A stretch of 64,000 nt of DNA from Diphasiastrum complanatum (lineage: Eukaryota; Streptophyta; Lycopodiopsida; Lycopodiales; Lycopodiaceae): positions 31,429,427 through 31,493,426 of the forward strand of contig CM055094.1 of NCBI GenBank assembly GCA_029204225.1. Reading direction: 5' to 3'. The position numbers and the translations under genes were made by a program. Positions within the stretch are counted from its first letter, which is position 1; every line of letters begins with the position of its first letter. Positions 55,278-64,000 of this stretch are shown one piece after another. A model generated the notes under the pieces. The model was not told the origin of the DNA and searched no databases. It saw only the letters and a program-made list of their open reading frames with translations.

Positions 55278-56015
55278 TCAAGAGATTGTAAGAACATATG
55301 GAGACCTTGAGTATATATGAGTTCTATCCTCAAAAATTTGGCAAAGGTAGCATGATTTTTTCTGTGTTGCGATAAGCCCAGAGAACTGATGGTAGTTTCT
55401 GATCCCAATCCGTTGCATATGCAATAGTAATTTTTTCAGGATCTTGCATAAAATTCCATTAGCTCTTTCTGTCAACCCATTTGCTTTTGGATTATACGGT
55501 GTAGTTTTTATGTGTTTGATCAGAAAATATGTTGTCAGCAACCGTATCGTGTCATTTAGAAAATGTGTACCTCGGTCACTTACTAGTTTAAGTGGACAAA
55601 CATATCTTGTGATTATACTTTTGAATAAGAACGTCGCGACAGTTTTTTCATCGTTTCGTTTCGTCGGCTCTGCTTCAACGTTCTTTGTAGCATAATCCGT
55701 TGCAACTAGAATATAATGACATTTCGTATGTCGGGTCATAGGTTTGATTGGACCGACAAAGTCAATCCCCCACTTTTCAAATGGTGCAAGAGGCAGGATT
55801 GGTGTCAATGACCAATTCATTGCTTTTGTAGGCTTACCAGATCTCTGGCATGGATCACATGAACGAATAAAGTTTGATACATCCTTGAACATTGTTGGCC
55901 ACCAATACTTGGCAGTCAATATCTTCATTAGAGGAGTTCTAAATCCAACTTTGTAAAGATTCTTTTTATATTTTTTCACAAATTTTCTTACACATGGACC
56001 AATCAAAACACTCAA
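55278..56015 (-). pseudogene. Gypsy integrase
   Basis: LMKILTAKYWWPTMFKDVSN, CDPCQRSGK (zinc Cys pair), WGIDFVGPI with the first Asp, LVSDRGTHFLN with the second Asp and NGLTERANG with the Glu: the DDE triad is intact. The zinc His pair (GGHFALKNT) lies beyond the insertion at about 56290. A frameshift ends the frame after LLHMQ. Confidence 0.9.
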
Positions 56016-56285
56016 ATTTGAAATCTATGTAACGTAACTTTTTGAGTCCACATTTTGATTCCATACTAAAAATGGCATAACTTTTTAGTGGTAAGTCCGA
56101 ATGTAGCGGAGTTTTGTGCATTGGAAAGCGCTCGACAAGGGCTTTCCAATGATATGTTACATGATGTACTCCTGAGCTACAATTAAAAAGTTATGGCAAG
56201 TCAAAAGTATTAGTGTTATAATATTTTAATAATAAAAAAGGCATCTTGCATGAATTCTTAAAGGGTCTTTTTGGAATTCAAAACT
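55960..56285. repeat. Insertion in the integrase zinc finger, with hairpin
   Basis: About 300 bp separate the His pair from the rest of the zinc finger. It contains a perfect inverted repeat CATTGGAAAGC / GCTTTCCAATG (56119-56129 and 56141-56151) and ATAACTTTTTAG motifs often seen in non-coding parts of plant gypsy elements. GAGGAGTT occurs at both borders. Confidence 0.55.
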
Positions 56286-56931
56286 CCTCTAATGATTAAC
56301 TGTGTTCTTTAGGGCAAAGTGTCCTCCAACATCTTTTGAGTGCAAGGCTTTAACGACCTTTTTAATGTCTTCAGTTTCAAGACATCTTCATAGTTGATGG
56401 TCAGCACCAAGCTTGTACAGAACATTGTTAATAATTGTATAAGGTGCTACCTTATATTGAAAAATTGTCTTTTGCTCTAAATCATAACTATCTGGATAAA
56501 TCTGATCTTTGAGATAAATAATAATATCAGAATATAGTGAATTTGTAGATGAAATTTCAAATAGATGTTCGTTTGGAAAATCATCATTAATAGATTCTTC
56601 AATTTTTCCGGTGCTGAGTCGGAATAGATAATCAGCATTTGTATGGTACTTTCCTTGGCGAAGTTCTACTTGATCAGTAAACTCCTACAAAAGTAGAACC
56701 CATCAGGCAATTCATCCTGATAGATCTGGTTTATTTTCAAGCTACTTGAGAGCATAGTGATCAACATGAAAAATAAATAGATATCCCAGCAAATAATGCC
56801 GAAATTTCTTAACAGTGAAAATCATTTCAAGAGCTTTCCTTTTTGTAGCTAAATAATTCTTCTCTGATGCACAGATCTATCGACTCGCATAGTAAATGGG
56901 ATGATCTTTCTTCTGATCATCCTTCTGGCTT
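56286..56931 (-). pseudogene. Gypsy RNase H second half
   Basis: HPIYYASR.ICASEKNYLAT and MIFTVKKFRHYLLGY are the RNase H core, then VDH.ALK, KPDLSG and the link to integrase ending in HSKDVGGHFALKNT. Several stops. Confidence 0.75.
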
Positions 56932-57788
56932 AGACATGTTAAAATTGGCAAAAGCTAACTTGATCAAATCTTGTAAATACCATTATGAGTAGTACATATC
57001 ATCATTAGACATGTGTGGAGCCTATTACCACGTGTGAAATAAATGCATTTATCATTTAGATGAGTCATATAGGTTGTACATACCGTTTCATTTGAGATCT
57101 AGTGGCTAAAATGGCCAAAATCTAGTTTTCTAGCTATATGCCACTTGGCATCATTTTATTGGTAGGAAAAGCTATTTCACATGGATAGAAGTGATCTCAC
57201 ACGTGCCAAGGACTGCTCACATGTGTGAAAACATTAGTAGTATGTGAGATCCAACTTGTAGTAGATATTTGTGCAAGTCCCTATAAATTAGGAAAATTGG
57301 CCTAAAATCAAGGGAGGTGGCTATAAGTTAGGAAACTTGGTCCATGTGCCATATTGATGATTATTGGTGGATCCTTTGATGAGTAGGCACTCTCACACGT
57401 GCCAAATCAGCTGAGTATGCATTAGCTCTTGTGTATATATGGTGGCTCATTTGGCCATAATTGACAAGAAAGCTAAATCTTGGTTTTGGTGCATTTCTTG
57501 AGTAATCTCTCCATTTGTCTTGTGATTTTATGCCTCTAATGGTTTCTAAGCTTAGTGTACTTCATTATTTGCTGGTAGTCCGTACTCTGACAGGTCTTCA
57601 CATTTGTGAAATCAGCAAGTACAAGTTTTGATCATATTTGATTGTTCTTGTTAGATTTGTTGATGATTTTATCTAGTGCTATCTAATCTTGTGTAGATTG
57701 GTAGATCAATCTAATCTAACACTCAATCACACTTGTGGATCTGATTTGGATCCATTCTTGGTTCTTTTTGCTATACTTTCACAAGACA
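56932..57788. mobile_element. Solo LTR of the copia F family with 5-bp target-site duplication
   Basis: LTR 56937-57783 (847 bp, TGTTAAAATTGG ... CTATACTTTCACA), flanked by AGACA at 56932-56936 and 57784-57788. Similar in sequence and length to the copia F LTR (853 bp), in plus orientation. CACGTGTG motifs at about 57031, 57196 and 57392. It interrupts gypsy RNase H, and the coding sequence resumes on the other side. Confidence 0.92.
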
Positions 57789-58049
57789 GACACCAATAGC
57801 AAATGCAGAAACATCCACATAACTATGAAGTAAAATAGCCCAGTTGGGTGGTCTTAGAATAGGAGCATTGATCAACCTTTGCTTAAGCTCTTCGAATGCT
57901 TTCTACTGTTCATTCATCCACAAGTATTCCACTTGTTTCTTCAGTAGATGTGTAAGAGAGACAACAATAGAAGCATGATTTTGAATAAATCTCCGGCAAT
58001 AGCCGACATGTCCTAAGAAAGCTCTTAGTTCACGTAAATTGGTTGGTAT
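57784..58049 (-). pseudogene. Gypsy RT thumb and RNase H start
   Basis: Minus-strand reading gives PNWAILLHSYVDVSAFAIGV, the start of RNase H with its first Asp. Upstream is 'ELRAFLGHVGYCRRFIQNHA'. Confidence 0.8.
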
Positions 58050-58415
58050 CTAGAGATTCTTTATAAGCTCGACTTTATCTTTGTCGACTTCTATTCCTCT
58101 GTTAGATATTCTGTGTCCAAGTAATATTCCTTCTTTCATACCGAAAAAATATTTCTCTGGATGAAGAGATAAACAAGTATCTTGACACCGTTGCAATGTT
58201 AATTTCAGCTTCTGCAGGTGCGTCTTTATATCACTATATACACAGAAATCATCAATAAATATTGCGAGAAACATTCTTAGGAAGGCAACAAAAATTAACA
58301 TCATGAATCGCTGAAAAGTCCCTGGAGCATTACAAAGACCAAAGGGCATTTTGTTGTAGGCATAAGTGCCCCAATCCGTAATGAATGTAGTCTTTGAACG
58401 ATCCTCCTTCCGCAC
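58050..58415 (-). pseudogene. Gypsy RT palm
   Basis: TTFITDWGTYAYNKMPFGLC, NAPGTFQRFM and the catalytic FIDD at 58259-58248 (both Asp present), then HLQKLKLTLQRC and FLGHRIS-type GILLGHRIS. A stop separates it from the protease-RT frame. Confidence 0.9.
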
Positions 58416-58443
58416 TCCAACCTAATTGTAACCAAAAAAACCA

Positions 58444-59619
58444 TCACAGAAACTGTAACGCTCCTGACCAGCAACCTGATCTAAGATGGAATCCGTGAAG
58501 GGAAGAGGCCTTACTTGTGGCAACATTGAGTTTGCGGAAATCATGGCATATTCGTATTTTGCCAGTCTTCTTCTTTGGGATGACAACAATGGGTGAAACC
58601 CATTCACTGCTTAAGACGGGATAGATTATACCTGCCTTAAGGTGTTTGTTGAGGTCGTCCTTAACCATGAGAGAGTACTTGGGATTGATATGATACTGTC
58701 TATGTCGAACAGGTACAACATCTTCCTTAAGATCAATACGGTGCTCTCCGAATTCTGCAGGTATACCCTTCAAATCGTCAAGCAACCAAGCAAAAACATC
58801 TTGATACTCCTTCAATAGTTCAGTGAATTCCGCCAATTCAGATTCTCCAAGTGACTTCGAAACATGCACAAATCGGCCAGGTGCAAGTTCAATTAGTTCA
58901 GTAGAATCTAGTAAAATGATACCTTCTGTCATACTGGCCTTGGTATGGCCATGAATTTCACGCATGGTTGACTCCATAGATGTTTTCTTGTCGTCAACCT
59001 TGTTCTTGTTGCCAAATTCGTGTTTAGATTCGTCACTTGAATCGTCATACTCTTTCGAGTTCATGTATGCAACTATGATTTCTTCATACGAAACATCCAC
59101 TTCAACGTTGCAGACATCAAAGAATTCTTCTTTGTCAGCATTCTCATAACATTCAAAATATTGCACTTCAATGTCAGATTCATTAGAAAAAACATGTAAA
59201 TCATAAGAAGATTCTTCTGAGGTAAAATTGGTGTCAGACAAAGGAGTTTCACCTTCATATTTGTCACGACTCCAGGTAATTATTTGTTCTGCTGGCTTAC
59301 CTCGATTATTGGTCTCACCAGTCTGAGATCTTAACTCTCTGGATTTCCAAGGAACACTTACGTTTGATTGATAAAGCCAGGGTCGTCCAATCAACACAAA
59401 ATAGAATGACAGACCGAGTGGTTTTATAACTATGAAATTCATTGTGAATGGCTTGTCTTGAATGTAAACAGTGACATCCTTCAGTTCTCCAACAGGTTTT
59501 TGTCGTGTTGAATCAACTAACTTGATGTTTCGTTGTGTCGGTTGAATGTCAATCAGCCCCAAAGCATGAGCTGTGTCTTTTGTTATTATGTTCACACTGA
59601 AACCAGAGTCAATTGGCAC
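58444..59619 (-). pseudogene. Gypsy protease and RT N-terminus
   Basis: PIDSGFSVNIITKDTA at the start is the retropepsin active site. LIGRPWLYQSNVSVP is the protease end. After an acidic linker comes EFGEHRIDLKEDVVPVRHR, then SEWVSPIVVIPKKKTGKIRI and DFRKLN, the RT fingers. A frameshift follows. Confidence 0.88.
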
Positions 59620-59745
59620 TTTTTTGATTAGGATGATATCAATTTTAGGTGCACCGAGATCACCTTAATCAATAGACAAAACACCAGCATTTGGCAAAGA
59701 AATTTTTTTCTTCTTTTTCAGTGTAGAAAGACCTTTCAGTTGTTT

Positions 59746-60210
59746 TCAGTAATAAGTGTTATCTGCCAACAACTGCTCAAACATAATGTTCGGACGAAGA
59801 GATCCAATATCAGTCACGATATCATAGTCCTTCATCTTCGATTTCGAGATTGGCTTATCAATAACAACACTAAACAATTTCATCTTCGTGATTTCATCGT
59901 CCCCTTCCTCGAAAGTGACCACCTTCTCTGCAGCAGTTGACTGAAGTTCAGCGTTGATAATTTCTTTCACCTCTGTTGAGATATCTTTTGCAAATAGCTT
60001 TGCAGCATCGCGATCATAGTCGGGGTCATCTTTCAAATCTTCCTTAGTCATAGATTTGTTCGTCGTTTTACTAGAAGATTTCTTCTTCGAGGACTTTATG
60101 CACTTCGTCGAAGATTTTTGATTAGGTTTCGAGGAGCTTTTGCTTCTCGTTGTGACTTTAAATGATTTCTCCACGTCACTTGGCCAGGACTGATCTTCTG
60201 TCTTTGCCAA
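59746..60210 (-). pseudogene. Gypsy gag-pol linker, Lys/Ser-rich
   Basis: Has SSKPNQKSSTKCIKSSKKKS and a region ending DYDIVTDIGSLRPNIMFEQL. Not a recognised domain, but it is collinear between zinc knuckles and protease. Confidence 0.65.
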
Positions 60211-60396
60211 AAAAATTTCAATAACATCAATTCTCTACACAACAGCATCAATTGAAGCTTTCGCTTTCAAGTCTGCAGCAGCTGGTGTTGCTACATACTA
60301 ATATTTGGGTCATGGCTTCTACGGCTGAGGGCAGTCAGGATACTTGTGACCAAGCTCTCTGCAATTTGAGCATAATGGTACATAACCAATCGACTT

Positions 60397-60839
60397 TCAT
60401 GGCTGAGGACAGTCAGGTGAAAAATGTCTCGGCTCTCCATAGTTATAGCAGTTGCCCGAAACTGGTTTAGTGGCGGTTTGAGACTTTGCTGGTCCAACAA
60501 ATTCAGGAGGATTATGTCTTCTTGGTGCGAACTTTGGTCTGTCCTGCAGGGCTGATATTGCAGTACCTTGAACATAGTTAGTAGTCACATCATTTTGAAA
60601 AATAAAAAGTACCTCCTGGACAGGATCTTCAATATATTTGACATTCATAGTGGTGCAGTCTTCCTTAGTGTGTCCTGAAGTTCCACATTTCGTACACCAC
60701 ATTCCTGAGTTGGAAGAAGACGCTTTCGGTCTTTTATCTGCAACTTCAGATCATTAAACTTTTTATTAAGGTCAGCCATATTTCTCATCCAAAGCTTTTC
60801 AGCTTTAGAAGTTGATGACTTATCCTCGACAACTTTCAT
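60397..60839 (-). pseudogene. Gypsy zinc knuckles
   Basis: MWCTKCGTSGHTKEDC is one complete knuckle and CYNYGEPRHFSPDC a second, with the second Cys as Tyr. Two knuckles in gag are usual for this type of gypsy element. Confidence 0.8.
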
Positions 60840-61011
60840 GTCGTCCTTTCGTTTAGTTCGTCATTTATTCTTTCTCTCCTTTGTTAGCTTCTGATTATGA
60901 TGAATCGCTGCTTTTAGATTCCGAACTTGAAGAACTGGTACTTGAATCATAATCTGAATCATCCTCGTTGTCACTAGAATCAGTCTTCTACTTTCGAGAT
61001 TTCTTAGTTGA

Positions 61012-61669
61012 TCATTGCTTTTGTGCTAGTTTCGAGGTCTCAAAATTTTTGGCACTAGCTATTACTGCTGCTAAGGAGGTCATGTCCCCTTGTCTGCAAT
61101 ACCGATCAATCTTTGGTGGTATACCAGCCAAAAACCATTCGATCTGCATATCAACAGGATATACACCGGTTAGTTTTCCTATGAGATTTTTAACCCTTCG
61201 TGTATATTTGCGAAGGGATTCTTTACTCTTCTGAACATTGTTCAAACGTCCGAGAATTCTCGATTTGTAACCGATTTATCTGAAACACATCTTTTAGCAA
61301 GTACCAAGTTCCTACATAGCCTAGTTTAACTTGACTGTACCAGATGCATGCCTGATTTCTTAGCAGACCAGGGAAGATCCGTAATTGGTCTACGTCAGTA
61401 CCTTAGTTATTTGCATTAGCTATTGACTCAAATTGTGAGACATAGCTATCTGCATCGTCGGAAGAAGTCCCTTTGAAATAATTGTATTTAATTTTTGATA
61501 TAGAAGTGAAACGTGCAGCAAGACCCTCCATATCGAAGCTAATTAGGAGTTCAAGTGGCTGGGCAGTGATTTCGTCTAGATTTCTTCGACTAGTACTCTC
61601 ACTTTGTCTTCGTAGAAATTCCTCTCTAAGCTTACGGTATCGTTCTAATCTGGATTCTCTATTTGACAT
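61012..61669 (-). pseudogene. Gypsy gag
   Basis: 61669-61403 starts MSNRESRLERYRKLREEFLR and carries FKGTSSDDADSYVSQFES. 61245-61012 has KESLRKYTRRVKNLIGKLTG and EWFLAGIPPKID, the capsid-like gag core. Stops lie between them. Confidence 0.75.
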
Positions 61670-61722
61670 ACACTAGAGATGGAGATGGATTTGTCAGATT
61701 TCTTATAACTTTCCTAAACTAT

Positions 61723-61739
61723 CCCAGACAACGGCGCCA
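61723..61739 (-). other. Gypsy primer-binding site, tRNA-Asp type
   Basis: Minus strand TGGCGCCGTTGTCTGGG resembles the TGGCGCCGTTGCCGGGG primer site of plant Tat/Athila elements; it is preceded by the usual AATTTT spacer after the LTR end CCA. Confidence 0.85.
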
Positions 61740-61744
61740 AAAAT

Positions 61745-62900
61745 TGGTATATGTCATACTATACCAACAAGTTCATATAGATTTTGTAGCAAATAGTGTC
61801 GTTCCCACAGAGGACAACGTTAGAAAGTTATGTTTTTGGTACAATTTATGACAAGTGGTTTCGAGTGTTAGTCTGGTTGTTGACATACATTAAAAAGTAA
61901 CCAGTATTACTTATATGTGGGTGTGTTGTGTTGATAATTTTCAGAATAACAATATGGCCTCTATTAAATCGAATGAAACTCATTCTACAGATGAGATGTT
62001 ATCAGAGTAGTACAATAGTACTACACTCTGGCTGATAAAGGTGTCAACAGAGAGTCGAGAAATGTTCGATGTATTCGCGATTGTATAGACAATTAATTAA
62101 TCGCGTTCGCAAACTGTTTGTTTCTAGATAGAAGTCCTCAACAACTAAAGTCCAAATTAATGGTTAAAGAACACGAATGGTTTCATAGCATGTTAGAAAC
62201 TTATGTTAGTGACAATCAGGAAAACAGATCAAAGACTCAATTCTTCAGACATGGACTATCATCTCATATGTATACATACAGATTTATTCAATGATCGTGC
62301 TAGACTGTACCAAAGATAGTCGTTATTCGAGTGCCAAAAAGAAAGTATTCGCAACAGATGAATAAGATGATTTTAAGACAATTCTTTAGAGCATGCTTTA
62401 CGGATACACAACAAATGACTGTAATGCACTAGAGAGTCTGTCTGATCAGAGAGTAACTCATGTAATGCGTTAGAGATTGTTAGCAGACTCAAGGTCATTC
62501 ACACTCAACAGTGCGGAGAATAGAGATACAACTCACGAGAACTCTATTCACTTCTTCAATCTCTTACATATGCATAAACTCTTCTCTCTCGATGCTCGAG
62601 ACTAAAGTGTGAGATCTGTATATGTTCTACGGGACGAACAAACACACCTCTTAAACAATAGGTGCATCGCTCCCGCGAAAGGGTCTAGTTAACAATTAGA
62701 CTATGTATACGTTCAATTATACCGTGAAAGGTATATTTAGCTAAGAGTTAAAGTTACTCTAGTTTAACATGTCTTTTTGTATCTAGTCGTTTCGTGTGGA
62801 CGACCTAGTAAAGGTTATCCAAGCCAATGTCTTTCTTATTAAAGGTCTTGTCCTTAATTATAAGACAAGTACTTAGGAGATATATTCCCAAAAAATGACT
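61745..62900 (-). repeat. Gypsy 5' LTR (right edge unknown)
   Basis: On the minus strand the LTR ends ...TGACATATACCA at 61745. The right boundary cannot be fixed because no second copy is in the window; the length to 62900 is an estimate. Confidence 0.5.
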
Positions 62901-63099
62901 TAGGCCTCTTCATGATTTATATTTAACCAGCTCATATATCTTCATTTTTGAGTATATCATGTCATATTTATGTTGATATTCAATTTTTGACAATAAGGTG
63001 GCATCACACATGACATGAAATTGTTTGCGACAGAAGATAGTTTGTGCTCCACAAAGGACCAGCAAGATCAACCAAGTACCATGAAGTACAAACATTTGA

Positions 63100-63880
63100 T
63101 CTGATATTGTGACATCAGCAGAAGCGCTTTAGGAACATGGCTAATCCACCACTCTTGTAATCCATGATTAGCTATAGATGTTTAATCTGTCTAATCAGAA
63201 ATGTTACACGAGATGACACGAAAAAGTTTGCGAACAATATACATTTTGCTTGATGCACATAAATAGTAAGACAAAAATATACAGAATACATGTCCGCCTA
63301 TGAGCGACACAATTTTGTAAGAGGATCAGCAGATCCAAAAAGTCCGCTAGTAAGCGAGACGTTATTCGTGGGAGAATTGTATTTCTCTCATGCCAATGCA
63401 CTGTGTGGATCTGTCACACAGTGCTTGAAAAACAAGAGGATCAATAGATAATATTGTAGTTGTTATGCACATATTATTTTGATTGTTGTATGACCTCGAA
63501 TAAATTTTTGTCTGCTATTGTTCGTGTATCTCATGCACTTGTTTATTCAATTCTGCACACTGGTTCAATCTTGTTGAATGTTGTGTTAATTTATAACGTA
63601 GCTCAGCAGTGTCTGTCTACATTCTGGAGGATTGTAGGAATGATATAGCTAGAATTGACCAGCAATCATAGCTAAATTCCACACGAACTGATTTCTTTTG
63701 CAACTATTTTCGCTTCGTGTTTCGCTTCGCTTCGCTTCGCTTCGCTTCGCTTCGCTTCATTTCGTTTCTCATTGCGTTACACAACCTGATTGATCTTTGT
63801 GCAATTAATATCAGAGTTCATATCGTTTCGTTTTGTTTCGTTACAGAGCTTGATTGATCTTTGCAAAGAAAAGAAAAATC
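63100..63880 (+). repeat. LTR of the copia C type, plus orientation
   Basis: AGTCCGCTAGTAAGCGAGAC at about 63340 and the hairpin GCACTGTG..CACAGTGC at 63400-63424 match the copia C LTR (9067-8584) in order. A weak primer site (AATATCAGAGC at about 63882) follows. Left edge unknown; the element continues beyond the window. Confidence 0.55.
63709..63760. repeat. (TTCGC)n microsatellite
   Basis: About eight TTCGC units, degenerating into TTTCGTTTC motifs at 63760-63842. Confidence 0.93.
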
Positions 63881-64000
63881 AATATCAGAGCTCGTTCAAG
63901 TTTCACAAATTCTTCTTGAACATAAATTATTCACGAGAATAGTTTCGCGAAAGTCGTGAATCGTTCGAGGAGACTCATCAGTTTGTCATCCAAAAATTTT

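Larger units (their letters stand above)
55278..61740 (-). mobile_element. Ty3/gypsy retrotransposon, degraded
   Basis: Minus strand order: 5' LTR end, tRNA-Asp-type primer site, gag, zinc knuckles, basic linker, protease, RT, RNase H, integrase. Protease before RT and integrase last define Ty3/gypsy. The tRNA-Asp-like primer site suggests a non-chromovirus of the Tat/Athila side. It is broken by stops, by a 300-bp insertion in integrase and by a solo LTR in RNase H. Confidence 0.88.

Overview
The window is nuclear DNA of a land plant with a large, transposon-rich genome. The evidence is an intron-rich plant-type host gene, Ty1/copia and Ty3/gypsy elements with tRNA-iMet and tRNA-Asp primer sites, a Helitron relic, LINE relics and many (TC)n/(TG)n microsatellites. 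The LINE tails with a C-x2-C 'GR..IPR.E.LC.LC' end recall elements of seed-free plants, so a fern or lycophyte is possible. That is a guess; a seed plant is not excluded.

The one convincing intact host gene is a NEMP/DUF2215 nuclear-envelope membrane protein (PNET2-like) on the minus strand. I assembled it as ten exons from the ATG at 44183 to the stop at 12344. All splice phases agree, the reading frame is uninterrupted, and the predicted protein has 526 residues. Its coding sequence is only 1581 bp spread over 31.8 kb: the introns hold copia, gypsy and LINE remnants and microsatellites, and intron 4 alone is 15.2 kb. A TATA box lies about 150 bp upstream of the ATG. A lone exon of an IST1-domain (ESCRT-III-associated) gene sits just upstream at 45357-45528.

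Layout. 1-3250: decayed copia element A (+). 3250-8030: copia B (-), with gag and integrase mostly readable but half of the RT deleted. 8031-9430: fragments of two further copia families. 12344-44183: the NEMP gene. Intron 7 holds a non-autonomous copia-like element (D, 13720-18373) whose integrase/RT region is replaced by about 2 kb of unfamiliar, nearly open sequence. Intron 6 holds a gypsy integrase piece. Intron 4 holds LINE pieces, a copia element (E) split into oppositely oriented halves, and an inverted LTR pair. 44350-46340: tandem repeats, the IST1 exon and a 216-bp (CT)n tract. 46346-49440: copia F (+) with a complete 5' LTR and primer site, broken off in integrase. 49440-51120: three different tandem-repeat arrays. 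51092-53245: Helitron Rep relic (-). 53655-54335: an unidentified ORF with an internal repeat. 55278-61740: Ty3/gypsy element (-), split by an 847-bp solo LTR with a perfect 5-bp target-site duplication. 61745-64000: its 5' LTR, then a second LTR of the copia C type.

Most mobile elements here are dead: stops, frameshifts, lost catalytic residues, or deletions. The most unusual signals are the giant-intron NEMP gene, the unknown ORF cargo of copia D, a shared Asp-Phe-Gly protease signature in two copia copies, and repeated CACACGTGTG palindromes marking one LTR family.
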